64,000 bases of DNA from Spirochaetales bacterium (GCA_016937215.1 JAFGWI010000033.1:1-64000); one strand, 5' to 3'; positions 10,072 through 19,836 are shown, counted from the stretch's first letter. Numbers and translations: made by a program. Notes: generated from the sequence alone by a model not told the origin.

Positions 10072-10344
10072 GGATACATCGCTTCATATAAATCAAAACA
10101 CTTTGAAAGTTTTAAGTTTTTACATTTGTAAGAAACCCTACTTTGCTGATATTTTTTGTCTTTACAAGATATTACCTTCCCTGTAGCCGAATAAAAGTAT
10201 AATCAATACTCTGTTCACGCTGAATCCGAAAAATTATCAAGTTGAAACAAAAAATTACCTAATTTCATAGACCAATGCCAACACAGCGCAAAAAAATAAT
10301 ATACAAATTCAAGCGCTGTAATCAACATTCTTTCGGCAAGTCGG

Positions 10345-10450
10345 TCTATTCCAAACTTCTCTATCGCTTCAAAGGTATTCTACCGGAAAATAGATTAGTC
10401 AGAAAAAACTTAGTTGTGCCAATTTTGAAAAATTGGCACATTCTGCCTGC
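10345..10450 (+). repeat. MITE-like hairpin element, copy C (degenerate)
   Basis: A perfect 11-bp stem, GTGCCAATTTT (10416-10426) with complement at 10429-10439 and a GA loop. It is preceded by a diverged form of the element's tail (CTATCGCTTCAAAGG, then AAAAAACTT). The ATCCCTAACGC block and the terminal repeats are lost. Short open frames around it have no coding character. Confidence 0.6.
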
Positions 10451-10510
10451 TATATATATCACAACTACTTTAAATCACAATTTTAAAATTATCAAAAAAA
10501 TCACCTTTTT

Positions 10511-11986
10511 TTATTTATGACAACCTAAAAATGTAACCCCCAATGGTTTTTGACCTACAACATACCTATCATATGAATAGTCGAAAAAATGAAAATTATC
10601 AAAGACTACATTTTTCGCTGTGAACGGTTGGGCTAAATTTTCGACATTCATTTGTATCTGTTGTTCAGATAAATTAATATTTTTGAATAACACATTCTCA
10701 AAGTTACCAAGAAGGAATGAAAATGGAGGACCGCCTCTTTTTTCATCTTCAGGGTTTTTATAATAATTATCAATAGAAATATCGATAAAAGCACTATTCC
10801 TAAGAGTTTCAATTCCAGGTTTATTTTCTCGATCTGGTTCCAGAATAAAGGACTGACAGAAAATATTTGTCCCAGTTAATCCATATATTAGGATGTTATC
10901 CTTTTCATCCCACAATTGATAAATATCGGTATGGTGCTCTACTACTTCCCAATCAATATCAGAAACAGTGCAATTTAAAATACATTTTGACATTTGATAA
11001 CAATCACCAATAATATTAGAAACTGAGCTATTCCTTACTAAAGCAGTATAAATAAATCCGAATTTTCCTCTTTCAGCCACACTGTCAGTAACGTAATAAA
11101 AGGTCCGCTCAAATATATTGCCTACATATGTACTACCTTCCATATCTGCTAAATTGGGTATGTTATCAGTAATCCTGCAACGATCAAACCAAAGATAATC
11201 ATTGTCTCTCGTCATGTATCTAAAAAAATGATTACTCTCATAAGTAAAATCCAATGTAACATTTTCCCATTTTAAATGGGACACTTTAGGTAGAAATGTA
11301 CGTAATTCGGTGTTACTGCTAATAATCACCACTTCATCCCGGTCGAGATTGGGGGCAGGCTTTATGGTGATATATCTATCAACCATAGTGTATTGATCAC
11401 CACCAGCATTTCTATAAGGTGCTTCATAGTGTCCTTCCACCATTAGTATAACATTATCACCACCAGAAACGGTATTATAATCCAGCGCGCGTGTTAATGT
11501 TCTAAATGGAGACTGCGAACTTCCATCTCCACTTATGTCGTTTCCATTTGTAGGATGAACATAAAAATTTTTATATAAAAGCGAATGTTTTGAATTATTC
11601 ATTATGGTAATATCCAAATGACGGGTAACACCATTGTTTGGTTTCACATCAGCAAATACCATAAGCGGGCCATCTGACAATTCTGATAGATTGAACTTGA
11701 CCCAATATTCATTTATTCCTGTTCGATCATTAAAAGTCATAACATTTACAGAATCCATTAATGTGTCACCATTTTTATCAACAATGGTATATTCTACCTT
11801 TTCAATTCCATCAATATGGAATGCCACTACACCCAACTTAGTCAAAGACTCAAAGGTTCTATATGGAACAATATTAAAATGGGCTGTAGGATGTTCTGTT
11901 ATATAGTTTTCGTCTTGAGACGGAATATGCAACAAACAGCTCCCTAATAAAACCATAATTAAAAATAAATATGCTATTTTCAACAT
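10511..11986 (-). CDS. Beta-helix lipoprotein (DUF1565-like)
   Basis: Lipoprotein of 491 aa; the signal ends in the lipobox LGSC (Cys17). After an N-terminal beta-sandwich-like region (about 30-140), the segment FYVHPTNGNDISGDG and SPFRTLTRAL marks a DUF1565-type entry into a right-handed parallel beta-helix that fills the rest. It is a second envelope-anchored beta-helix protein next to algD, comparable to the one at 1176-3191. Polymer binding, cleavage or epimerisation are possible; no catalytic residues can be assigned. It lies 89 bp downstream of the SGNH-like lipoprotein gene on the same strand and probably shares its transcript. It reads opposite to the preceding glycosyltransferase genes. 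Confidence 0.75.
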   Translation of the reverse strand: MLKIAYLFLIMVLLGSCLLHIPSQDENYITEHPTAHFNIVPYRTFESLTKLGVVAFHIDGIEKVEYTIVDKNGDTLMDSVNVMTFNDRTGINEYWVKFNLSELSDGPLMVFADVKPNNGVTRHLDITIMNNSKHSLLYKNFYVHPTNGNDISGDGSSQSPFRTLTRALDYNTVSGGDNVILMVEGHYEAPYRNAGGDQYTMVDRYITIKPAPNLDRDEVVIISSNTELRTFLPKVSHLKWENVTLDFTYESNHFFRYMTRDNDYLWFDRCRITDNIPNLADMEGSTYVGNIFERTFYYVTDSVAERGKFGFIYTALVRNSSVSNIIGDCYQMSKCILNCTVSDIDWEVVEHHTDIYQLWDEKDNILIYGLTGTNIFCQSFILEPDRENKPGIETLRNSAFIDISIDNYYKNPEDEKRGGPPFSFLLGNFENVLFKNINLSEQQIQMNVENLAQPFTAKNVVFDNFHFFDYSYDRYVVGQKPLGVTFLGCHK

Positions 11987-12075
11987 ATCCCACCTTTCTC
12001 CAGTTTCACATCAAGCATTTTTATTTCTTAAAATTTCTTTTTTTCATTCTTAATAAGAAAAGTTTTTTTGGATAA

Positions 12076-13233
12076 TTATTCATTATAACCAAGTATTTTA
12101 GCCATTAAATACCAAAACGCCTTCGCCTTAATTTCAGCATGTTCAGGTCTTGTATGATAAGGATTACCGGTATAGCCCGTAATTTCTGGATATTTAAGTA
12201 AATTGTTAGCAGAAAAATCATAGGGGCCCCACACTTCATGACAGGAACGAAATTCAATAGATTGTGTAATTCCATCAAAATTAATTTGAGCTCTTCTCGA
12301 AGGCGACAAACTCCATGTTCCTTCCCAGTCGAAATTACCAAAGAAATTGCCGCGGCCATTGGTCAAACCCCAATAATCCATATCAGCAAAGTCAAAGAGC
12401 CAGCGCTTATTCTCAATACAATGATTTCTAATTAGTTCATTACATTTCCACACCATTGCTCCTTGTTGATCAGCATAAGAGCTAACCGGATTACTTCCAT
12501 ATTTAGCTTTACTATATTGTCCATGAGCAGTGGCAAATACAAAGATTACAGCAGTATAATCTGTCCTTCCTTTAGAACCTCCAGATTCATACATTGTAAT
12601 GAGGTTCTCCATGGCTCTTAAATATCCTTTTGCCATGTTATCCCCATTATTATTACCTCCCCAAATCGAACCCAGTTCTGAACAAAACATATATACACAG
12701 ACATTTATCAATGGCTCCTCATTTATTAAAAACTTATTAAAATTAGAATCTAGATAGTTTTCTATGATATATGGCCCCTGATTTCTGTCCCAATTCACAT
12801 CCGATTTGGGCCCTCCAAAATAATGATGGGGTTCAATAAAACTTTCATCTTCATATCTTTCACTTTTATCCAACTCACTTATGAAAGGAAGCCCTCTTGT
12901 GACATTGATAATTTGATTATTATGAGTTGGAATACTCTTGGTTGTATTTTCAACATATTCAAATTTTGAATCCCCTTTAGCAAGTTCCTTAAGGCCAAAA
13001 GCACTAACCTGAGCCGCATGAGATCTTCCTGCAAAATGGATATTTAAATTTTGCTTTATTTTTGTAATATATTCCTCTGCAATATCTAAATTTACAACAT
13101 TATGATTTGCAATAAAGGGTTCTGTTATATTTTCATTTTGCGAATTTTTTGTATGGTTATTATTAAAAAAACCCTGACTGGAAATATCACAAGAGGCCAA
13201 AGACACCAAAAAAATCAATAAAAAATATTTCAT
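12076..13233 (-). CDS. SGNH-like lipoprotein
   Basis: Lipoprotein of 385 aa with signal MKYFLLIFLVSLASC (Cys15). The mature N-terminus carries HFAGRSHAAQ, in the position of GHQSVG in the lipoprotein at 3854-4681. The C-terminus, NPYHTRPEHAEIKAKAFWYL, resembles that protein's DGGHLNELGKKNMAYYFLKF. It is therefore a likely larger paralogue with an SGNH-hydrolase-like fold and a conserved His near the end (RPEH). No canonical GDSL is present, so enzymatic activity is uncertain. It is upstream of, and probably co-transcribed with, the beta-helix lipoprotein. An envelope role in modifying the exopolysaccharide is inferred from context only. Confidence 0.6.
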   Translation of the reverse strand: MKYFLLIFLVSLASCDISSQGFFNNNHTKNSQNENITEPFIANHNVVNLDIAEEYITKIKQNLNIHFAGRSHAAQVSAFGLKELAKGDSKFEYVENTTKSIPTHNNQIINVTRGLPFISELDKSERYEDESFIEPHHYFGGPKSDVNWDRNQGPYIIENYLDSNFNKFLINEEPLINVCVYMFCSELGSIWGGNNNGDNMAKGYLRAMENLITMYESGGSKGRTDYTAVIFVFATAHGQYSKAKYGSNPVSSYADQQGAMVWKCNELIRNHCIENKRWLFDFADMDYWGLTNGRGNFFGNFDWEGTWSLSPSRRAQINFDGITQSIEFRSCHEVWGPYDFSANNLLKYPEITGYTGNPYHTRPEHAEIKAKAFWYLMAKILGYNE

Positions 13234-13376
13234 CTCAACCCATCCTCATCTCATTCAAATATAGCTTTTTAAGTTGTTTTGAACAAGAAAATCTTGTCGA
13301 TTTGTACGCCTTTTACAGTAAATTATACCAAATGGCATAACCCATTCACTCATAGAACCGATAAAAAGATTCAATG

Positions 13377-13610
13377 CTATAGCCATTTACCCAGCACCTC
13401 AAAAAACAAATTTTGATTATTTTTGTTAGAATTACTCATTTTCCTACAAGAAAAAAGGCAAATATTGTCAAAAACCTGCTTTTCAGTACACCAGCCTACC
13501 TTCCACGACTTAGTAAGATAATTTCTTATATTATTAGGAATTAGAAAATTGAGATTCTTAAAATCGCCTTTTCTGCTTTTCCAAAATATAAGAAACTGCT
13601 GTTTCAGCAC
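13377..13610 (-). pseudogene. Possible coding relic with RKGDF motif
   Basis: A 77-codon open frame in a 774-base gap. Its start contains RKGDF then N, L, NN and NYL at the same spacing as in the frame at 57573-57755, and the DNA is visibly similar over roughly 80-100 bases (shared core TAAAATCGCCTTTTCTG). No ribosome-binding site or full domain is seen. Both copies lie close to a hairpin-element fragment. It may be a remnant of a mobile or repeated gene; function unknown. Confidence 0.3.
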
Positions 13611-13723
13611 ATAACATAAAAAAAGTATACCATATTAAAGCTTTCATGAAAACCTTGTTATCTGTGAGTTGATGATTTTTGACGATAGTTTTGATTTTTA
13701 ATGAAGAAATCGATAAAATGGTA

Positions 13724-13797
13724 ATTGTTAAGCTAAATCAAAATTTGGCTAAAAATGCTTTTAAGATAGAAGACATGCCCCGAATCCCTAAATCATT
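13724..13797 (-). repeat. MITE-like hairpin element, copy D (remnant)
   Basis: Keeps a diverged terminal repeat (ATTGTTAAGCTAA, 13724-13736), a diverged GCTTTTAAGAT block and CATGCC, directly followed by a CGAATCCCTAAA block in the other orientation. The hairpin has been lost, perhaps by deletion between arms. The rest of the gap up to 14007 shows nothing recognisable. Confidence 0.5.
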
Positions 13798-14007
13798 CTG
13801 GAATAAAATCCAAATTAGCCTTACAGATGCTTATTAGGGGGGCTCAAAGGGAACAACTTTTTCCAAGGATATAAACCCATCACGGCCAAGAGTGGCAATT
13901 CCATCATTATTGTCTATGGATTAGAATATAAGGTTCGAAGGCTATTGTCATGTATTGGCAGACAAGATTGATTGACATTAAAGAAATAAAGAGTATAGAC
14001 TGCTTAT

Positions 14008-15303
14008 GTGGAAAATACAGGCGAGTACAATAGCAGCAATATCCATCCATTAGCATTACTTGTATTACTAATATTAGGTATTTGTATTTTGGTTTTAAAA
14101 CGAGATTACACCTTAATACCTATTGTAGTGGCTGTTTGCTTTATTCCCTTCGCTCAACGCTTGGTCATCGCCGGGTTTGACTTTACAATTTTAAGATTTC
14201 TGGTGCTATTTGCATGGATTCGGATGATACTACGAAACGAATTTAGTGGGTACAAATGGCATTATCTCGATATTTTGCTCGTGTTATATATTATTATTGA
14301 TGGGTTGATTTTTTTTATTGCGGTTCCTGTAACCAATGCTCTCGTTTATAAACTCGGCAAAGCCTTTGATTATATTGGCCTCTATTTTCTATTTCGAATC
14401 GCTCTTAAAACAAAAGATGATATAAAAAAAGCAATCTGGATATTTATTATACTCAGCATACCTGTAATGATATTTTTCTCAGTTGAAAAAGTAACCGGTG
14501 TTAATATGTTTTCAATTTTTGGAGGCGTTCCTCAATTCACCCTTATGCGAGAAGGCACCCTTCGTGTCCAAGGTGCCTTTAGCCACCCTATTTTAGCTGG
14601 AACCTTTTGGGCATTGGTACTCCCTCTTGTAATCCCTTGTATACAGGATAAAACCGGAATACAACGAACCATAGGCTACATTGGTTTGTTCAGTATCATT
14701 TTATGTATTTTTTTGACAGCATCCAGCACTCCATTAATGGTTGCCTTCTGCACGGTTGTGGGAATGGCTATGTTTTATTTCCGCTATAAAATGAAAAAAG
14801 TTAGATTAGCAATCCTGGCAGGATATATCGGCCTTGATTTAATTATGGTAGCACCCGTATATTCATTAATTGCGCGTATCGACCTTACTGGTGGATCTAC
14901 AGGATGGCATAGGTATAATTTGATTCATCAAGCTATTTTACATTTCCCCCAATGGGCAGTCCTTGGAATGGGTACAGTCTCAACTGAAACTTGGGGCTGG
15001 GGGCTTTGGGATGTAACATGTGAATATGTGGCAATAGGCATATCAGGCGGGGCACTGACATTAATTGTGTATTTATTAATTTTAATTTTCGCGTTTCGAG
15101 AAGTTGGCATTGCCATTAATAACAGCATAGACAATTCTCCAGATCAAAAATTTTGTTGGCATTTTGGAATAATGCTGCTCTCACATACCATAGCTTTTCT
15201 GGTTATATCTTATTTTGGCCAACTAATGATATTATTTATATTTTCAATAGCAGCCATCGCAGGGTTTAACAACTATCGAACAAAAGAACAATCAAACCAA
15301 TAG
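14008..15303 (+). CDS. O-antigen polymerase/ligase-like membrane protein (Wzy candidate)
   Basis: Polytopic inner-membrane protein of 431 aa with about 11-12 hydrophobic segments and a large periplasmic loop between about 285 and 325. The segment VQGAFSHPILAGTFWALVLPL is characteristic of the O-antigen ligase/Wzy superfamily, with a conserved His in the GxFxHP motif. It would polymerise repeat units on the periplasmic face. The start is a GTG at 14008. An ATG two bases earlier is in a frame that stops quickly, and no clear Shine-Dalgarno is seen, so the start is uncertain. It is a single plus-strand gene between minus-strand lipoprotein and glycosyltransferase genes. Confidence 0.8.
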   Translation: MENTGEYNSSNIHPLALLVLLILGICILVLKRDYTLIPIVVAVCFIPFAQRLVIAGFDFTILRFLVLFAWIRMILRNEFSGYKWHYLDILLVLYIIIDGLIFFIAVPVTNALVYKLGKAFDYIGLYFLFRIALKTKDDIKKAIWIFIILSIPVMIFFSVEKVTGVNMFSIFGGVPQFTLMREGTLRVQGAFSHPILAGTFWALVLPLVIPCIQDKTGIQRTIGYIGLFSIILCIFLTASSTPLMVAFCTVVGMAMFYFRYKMKKVRLAILAGYIGLDLIMVAPVYSLIARIDLTGGSTGWHRYNLIHQAILHFPQWAVLGMGTVSTETWGWGLWDVTCEYVAIGISGGALTLIVYLLILIFAFREVGIAINNSIDNSPDQKFCWHFGIMLLSHTIAFLVISYFGQLMILFIFSIAAIAGFNNYRTKEQSNQ

Positions 15304-15335
15304 CCTCACTTAAATATGTGAAACAACAGAACTGA

Positions 15336-16190
15336 TTATCTTTTTTTAAATAAATTTAAAATTTTATTTTTTTGCTCTACAAAACCCAATTTTAAAAATA
15401 TCACCTTTCCTAAAGTTAATATAAACTCTCTGACCATCCGCAGTGGAAAAAGAAATAAATTTTCAAGATAAATATTAATAGAAGATTCATTATGGGTTGG
15501 AATAATAAATTTTTTATCTAATAAATTCAAACTTACTCGTTTATTTTTTACACGATTTGAAACATTTCTATCATGAATAATCTGCACCCATACTTTATTG
15601 TCCAGCTGGGAAATAGGACTCAATTTTCCAATATCTCTATGTTGAGCATACCACACAGTACGAAGATTGGGTGTAATCCGTTCAATCAAACTGATGAATG
15701 GACCAGACCTGTCAACATGCTTGTATAATTTCCCTTGATAGTAAGCATATCCAATGGGAAAATTCAAAGCCATTTCATCGCATTTTATAAAATTCTTCTG
15801 AATATTTTCTATAAAATCACATGAGACAGTATCATCATTATCCAATCTTGTGGTAATTATATATTCAACTTTAGAGTTTTGCAGTTGTTGCTTAACTAAA
15901 TTTGAGACGATTAATGGATTAAATTCATCTGAATATATAATCTCAATATTTTTATTTTTTGAATAAGCCAAAATTGCTTTATCGAATTGATCAGGAGTAT
16001 TTTTATCAAAAAAAATAAACCATTTGTATTTAGAATTTGTCTGATTTTGCATTGCTTTTAAACAATATTTTTCAAATAGTGAAAATCGATTTAATTGCCA
16101 TTCAATTCCTGGCAAAGAATTCATATCATCCTTCTTTAAACGCACGTTAAAACGTGTTATTACATAATGATCGAAAATATTATTTTCCAT
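15336..16190 (-). CDS. Putative rhamnosyltransferase-like protein (PF11316-like)
   Basis: Protein of 284 aa. HYVITRFNVR at the N-terminus, the central TTRLDNDD (a DxDD-type metal site) and the short length match the 'putative rhamnosyl transferase' family PF11316. Members are GT-A-like enzymes found in capsule and exopolysaccharide loci. ATG 16190 has GGAA about 8 bases upstream and begins at the family's normal N-terminus; the frame extends to 16220 without a ribosome-binding site. It converges on the polymerase gene and would add a sugar to the repeat unit. The sugar specificity in the family name is tentative. Confidence 0.75.
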   Translation of the reverse strand: MENNIFDHYVITRFNVRLKKDDMNSLPGIEWQLNRFSLFEKYCLKAMQNQTNSKYKWFIFFDKNTPDQFDKAILAYSKNKNIEIIYSDEFNPLIVSNLVKQQLQNSKVEYIITTRLDNDDTVSCDFIENIQKNFIKCDEMALNFPIGYAYYQGKLYKHVDRSGPFISLIERITPNLRTVWYAQHRDIGKLSPISQLDNKVWVQIIHDRNVSNRVKNKRVSLNLLDKKFIIPTHNESSINIYLENLFLFPLRMVREFILTLGKVIFLKLGFVEQKNKILNLFKKR

Positions 16191-16303
16191 TTTTATTATT
16201 CCATTCAGCAAATGATTCATAAAAAAAATTTCTATTTATAATATAAGAAATTACTATTTTGTTACAGATAGCAAGTGCAAATGTTTTCTTAATTAAATAA
16301 ATT

Positions 16304-16598
16304 GTACTAGTTTAACTAAATGGGGGCCTTTGTTTTAAACACGCATTAGGGATAGAAGGCATGACTGGCTTGCTATTTTTTAAGAAATAGCAAGCCAAAG
16401 CGTTTTCTGCCGAATAATTTCCGATAGAAAACCTTCATAGTAACAGCGAAGTTAGGATTCAGACTTATAGTGAATGCCAATGAGCATCCACCCCATCGAG
16501 CAATAAATGCGGAGCATTTATGACCAGAGGCTGGATAAACCGGCCTGCCATGCCTCTGGGTAGCAAGTAAGGCCTGGAGTATTCTGCTTAACAAATAC
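16304..16598 (-). mobile_element. MITE-like hairpin element, copy E (near-complete)
   Basis: 295 bp between terminal repeats GTACTAGTTTAACTAAA (16304-16320) and GCTTAACAAATAC (16586-16598). The flanking octamers AATAAATT and AATAATTT differ at one position, consistent with an aged 8-bp target duplication. Inside are GCATTAGGGAT, CATGA, a 12-bp perfect stem GGCTTGCTATTT (16367-16378) with its complement at 16385-16396, then AAAGCGTTTT, a smaller hairpin, ACCTTCATAG and AACAGCGAAG. No coding capacity for a transposase. Confidence 0.75.
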
Positions 16599-16611
16599 AA
16601 TAATTTACTAG

Positions 16612-16739
16612 AACTAATTTTAACAGTATTGACATTAGCAATTAGTACGCAACGCTATATTATTAACCTATTTTGTGCTAATAAGAATGTGCATACGCAA
16701 TTTTCATTATCCTTACCAAACCGCAGTTCTGGATAAGCC
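16612..16739 (+). repeat. Second dispersed repeat family, copy 1
   Basis: Diverged copy of the repeat also seen at 19734-19836 and 19919-20029. It shares a start like CTAATTTTAACAGTATTGACAT and an end with a short stem (TTATCC 16707-16712, GGATAA 16731-16736) closing a loop that contains AAACCGCAG and followed by GCC. The stem sequence differs between copies while the loop core is kept. Confidence 0.5.
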
Positions 16740-16840
16740 AAATTAACACAAACTTGTAAAGATAATCATATAAAATTCAGGTTTTGTAACCACCCATTGT
16801 TAAATATTTTTTGTTCAAAAAATATTTAACAGAATAGAGA

Positions 16841-18121
16841 TTAATCAACCACAGAATCATAGGCTTCCGTAAAATCACAGACCCATTGGTACAATTCTTT
16901 AGAATTACGTCGCTCGATTACCAATTCATCTTTGGGTTTTTTAGCAAACTTCTCTTTCAAACTCTTAAAAACCAAGGATAATATTGTGGGAATTGTCATA
17001 AAAATAATTTTCAGATCGAAAAACGGACTCATGCGACGTCCATAGGTAATATCCAATCGTATCATCTGTTTAAAAGTCAAATCATTTTTCCCACTAACTT
17101 GCCACAATCCGGTTAAACCAGGCACATAGTCAAAACGCCCCTGATGCCAGCGCAAATACTCCTTTGCTTCATATGGTATACATGGCCGCGGCCCTACCAG
17201 GCTCATATGACCAAAAAATATGTTCAAAAGTTGTGGTAATTCATCAATACATGTTTTTCTTAATATATTTCCACCAGGAATAATTCGTTTATCATTTTTA
17301 TCATCCAGTTTCGTAATCTTGCTACCAGAAGCAATGACATTCTTCATCAAGTTCATATGTTCGTTTTCATCATTATTAACCTTCATGGTACGGAATTTAT
17401 ATAAGGTGAATATTTTACCCTTATGACCGACTCTCTTCTGAGTGAAAAAAACAGGACCGGGTGACACAATTTTTATATAAATCCCCACAAGCAATAGAAG
17501 AGGCAAACTGATTAAAATACTAAAACCCGACACCACAATATCCATAGTTCTTTTCCATAAAGGCATTTTTTTAGAGATAATCGACTTAAATTGGTCGGAA
17601 CTTTGTAGAATATTATTTCCATAGTCAATTGATGAGGCATTTTTATCATTCAATAGAGTACCGAGGTTCATAACAGTAAGGTTTTCATCAGGCTTTCCCC
17701 TTTTACTATCTTTCTGATCATCAAAATCCGATTTCTGAATCCAATGATCAGGATAAATGAAGACAGTAAAGGGAGGAGGCGCTTGAGAAACAAATATTTC
17801 CGCGCTGACGTCAACAGCAAGATGCCAAGCTCCTCTTAATGAAGAACCATGCAGGATGACACCGATTATATTTTTATCAAACCATCCGATTATATCCACT
17901 TTTCGAATACGATCATATAAATGATGTATGAATTTTTTCAAAATCTTTTTATGCTTAATGTTTTGCAATTCAAACAAAACCAAAGCAAATTGAGATTCAT
18001 TTCTATCAGAACGAGCACGCTCTATTTTAAGATTGTAGTGGAAATGCGCAGTATCGAGTATCCCAATATTGTTCTGGCTAATCTGGGATATTAACTTGAT
18101 TCTTTCTTTAATACTTGGCAT
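16841..18121 (-). CDS. Initiating sugar-phosphate transferase with N-terminal GGDEF-like domain
   Basis: Membrane protein of 426 aa that should start each repeat unit by moving a sugar phosphate to undecaprenyl phosphate. The C-terminal half is a PF02397 domain: one hydrophobic helix, then VSPGPVFFTQKRVG, LYKFRTMK, DELPQLLNIF, MSLVGPRP and PGLTGLWQVSG. Instead of the usual four-helix N-terminus, the first ~150 residues look like a degenerate GGDEF fold, but no GGDEF signature is present. The start 18121 has AAAGGGG six bases upstream; the frame is open to 18172. The gene reads towards the polymerase side of the locus. Galactose- or glucose-phosphate specificity is unknown. Confidence 0.85.
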   Translation of the reverse strand: MPSIKERIKLISQISQNNIGILDTAHFHYNLKIERARSDRNESQFALVLFELQNIKHKKILKKFIHHLYDRIRKVDIIGWFDKNIIGVILHGSSLRGAWHLAVDVSAEIFVSQAPPPFTVFIYPDHWIQKSDFDDQKDSKRGKPDENLTVMNLGTLLNDKNASSIDYGNNILQSSDQFKSIISKKMPLWKRTMDIVVSGFSILISLPLLLLVGIYIKIVSPGPVFFTQKRVGHKGKIFTLYKFRTMKVNNDENEHMNLMKNVIASGSKITKLDDKNDKRIIPGGNILRKTCIDELPQLLNIFFGHMSLVGPRPCIPYEAKEYLRWHQGRFDYVPGLTGLWQVSGKNDLTFKQMIRLDITYGRRMSPFFDLKIIFMTIPTILSLVFKSLKEKFAKKPKDELVIERRNSKELYQWVCDFTEAYDSVVD

Positions 18122-18283
18122 ATTCATCCCCTTTAATAAATAATCTAATTTTTTATTCAAAATATCAGTCATTTTTATTTTTTATAAATCTGAATCCATT
18201 TTAAGAATTTTATATAGAGAATAGTACCACTTCAAAATAGAAATAACCATAATACGAAAGTATGATTTTGCTGTTATCCATAT

Positions 18284-18544
18284 GTATTTGTTTAGCAATG
18301 GCTTATTTGGGCGTTTCCCCATTCCGCTTTTTTATGAGCGGTTTATCATTTGAGTACAAAGGAACAAACCCTGCCTGGCTTCATGGGGTCGGGCTTTTCG
18401 CTTCAACTCCTCGCAGAACCTGTATCCGCTGCTGTAATTGTCCAAAGAAATGGCAAATGATTAAAATACAACGGTCTGCTGCGGGGTTTTCGCTGCAATC
18501 CCTAACGCGGTAAAAGCTGAAAAATGAATTAGCTAAACAAATAC
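18284..18544 (+). mobile_element. MITE-like element, copy F (complete, with 8-bp target duplication)
   Basis: 261 bp bounded by terminal inverted repeats GTATTTGTTTAGCAA (18284-18298) and TTAGCTAAACAAATAC (18529-18544). A perfect direct repeat ATCCATAT stands immediately outside both ends (18276-18283 and 18545-18552). It carries GGGCGTTTCCCC, GGTCGGGCTTTTCGCT and CAATCCCTAACGCG (18496-18509) but no long hairpin. No transposase is encoded. DNA from 18553 to 18972 is AT-rich with no gene seen. Confidence 0.85.
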
Positions 18545-18972
18545 ATCCATATTATCATTGTCTTGATTTTACGTAATATCATAGTTTAATCATGCAAAAT
18601 CATTAGATCGAAAGCCCTTATACAAATATTATAGCCAACCTTAATGAATAAAAAAACAAAGCCTTTTTCTTTATCTTTTGGAAAAGTAAAAATATAGCTT
18701 CCTTTAAAATAAATGTCTAAAACCTCAAAGAAATTGAACTAATCCCATAAAACAAAGAAACATCTCGCATTCAGCAATGAATTAAGGTAATATTAATATT
18801 ATTTAGACTTAAAGAATTGTGATTTTAGTACAAAAAGCAGAATAATTGCAGCTCGTTAAAAAAAATATATAGGGTGCCTCAGCCCCACAAAATGCGAATT
18901 ATGTGTTGATGTGAATAATAGAAAACACTCATTTCTGAATTTATAGTTTTATAATAAATAGACAATCAGATT

Positions 18973-19671
18973 TCAAAGGTATTTAACTGCCCACAGGGCT
19001 GCTTGAAGACGATTTTTGACCTTGATTTTTTTATAAATGTTATACAAATGTGTTTTAACAGTATTAGGTGTAATAAACATTTTGTCGGCTATTTCCTCAT
19101 TATTCACACCAAGTGAAATCATTTGCAAAATTTCAATTTCCCGTTCAGTAAGATTGGTTTGCTTTTGAATATAGAATATTTTTTGCTTAAAGCCGTTAAA
19201 GGCACATTTTAATAAAATATCTCTAGCAACCCAAAATTCCCCCTTTATCACTGTTTGGACACCACGTAGAAACAAATTTAACTTATCGTCGGTATAAAAA
19301 AACCCCTTAATTTTTTTTCCTAAAGCTTTGTGCTCCAAACCTGATCCGATATGTAAATTAAACAATGCCAAAATAAATGAATCATCATCTGGAGTATTTG
19401 TTGAGATAAATTTAATGACATATTCAAAACTGGCATCTCTATTATTGATTAAAAAGAGCTTTTTTTTATAGTTTTTAACTAAATCATAGTTTAAATTGCC
19501 AATATCCTGTAATAAATCACATTGACAATTAAATTCCTTTGAAACCACATATTGAATCAATTCATTTTTTAGATTTGGCGAGCCTAAGACAAATGATATT
19601 AGCTCCTTTTGCCCCATGCCCTCTTTGGTATTCAAAATCGACTTGGAATTACCGAGCTTAAAATCTGACAA
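18973..19671 (-). CDS. LuxR-family transcriptional regulator
   Basis: Protein of 232 aa. Residues about 170-230 form a LuxR/GerE helix-turn-helix: LTEREIEILQMISLGVNNEE, ADKMF, TPNTVKTHLYNIYKKI and KNRLQAALWAV. The N-terminal ~165 residues match no receiver (no aspartate pocket) or autoinducer domain that can be recognised. The start is a TTG at 19671 with AAGGGG seven bases upstream. Its position between the initiating transferase and the Wza/Wzz pair makes it the likely local regulator of the exopolysaccharide genes. The signal it senses is unknown. Confidence 0.85.
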   Translation of the reverse strand: MSDFKLGNSKSILNTKEGMGQKELISFVLGSPNLKNELIQYVVSKEFNCQCDLLQDIGNLNYDLVKNYKKKLFLINNRDASFEYVIKFISTNTPDDDSFILALFNLHIGSGLEHKALGKKIKGFFYTDDKLNLFLRGVQTVIKGEFWVARDILLKCAFNGFKQKIFYIQKQTNLTEREIEILQMISLGVNNEEIADKMFITPNTVKTHLYNIYKKIKVKNRLQAALWAVKYL

Positions 19672-19733
19672 AAAATACCCCTTTTTCGTTCAATATAAAA
19701 TCATTATCGTAAAAAAATGTTGAAAATATTAGA

Positions 19734-19836
19734 GCTAATTGCAATAGTCCTGACATAGTCATTAGCGGGCAATTGCAAATGGATAACTTGTCCGCAATCT
19801 TCATGATTCTTGCCAAACCTCAGCATTGCAAGAGCC
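19734..19836 (+). repeat. Second dispersed repeat family, copy 2
   Basis: Begins GCTAATTGCAATAGTCCTGACAT, nearly identical to the copy at 19919, and ends in TCTTGC (19808-19813), the loop core AAACCTCAG, GCAAGA (19828-19833) and GCC. The stem differs from the other two copies while the loop core is conserved. Confidence 0.6.

Noticed and set aside
10275-10520. 81-codon ORF after the glycosyltransferase
   Set aside because: It is composed mostly of repeat copy C and AT-rich DNA; no Shine-Dalgarno or domain.
18262-18513. 83-codon ORF with cysteine cluster
   Set aside because: It lies almost entirely inside MITE-like copy F and owes its codons to the repeat.
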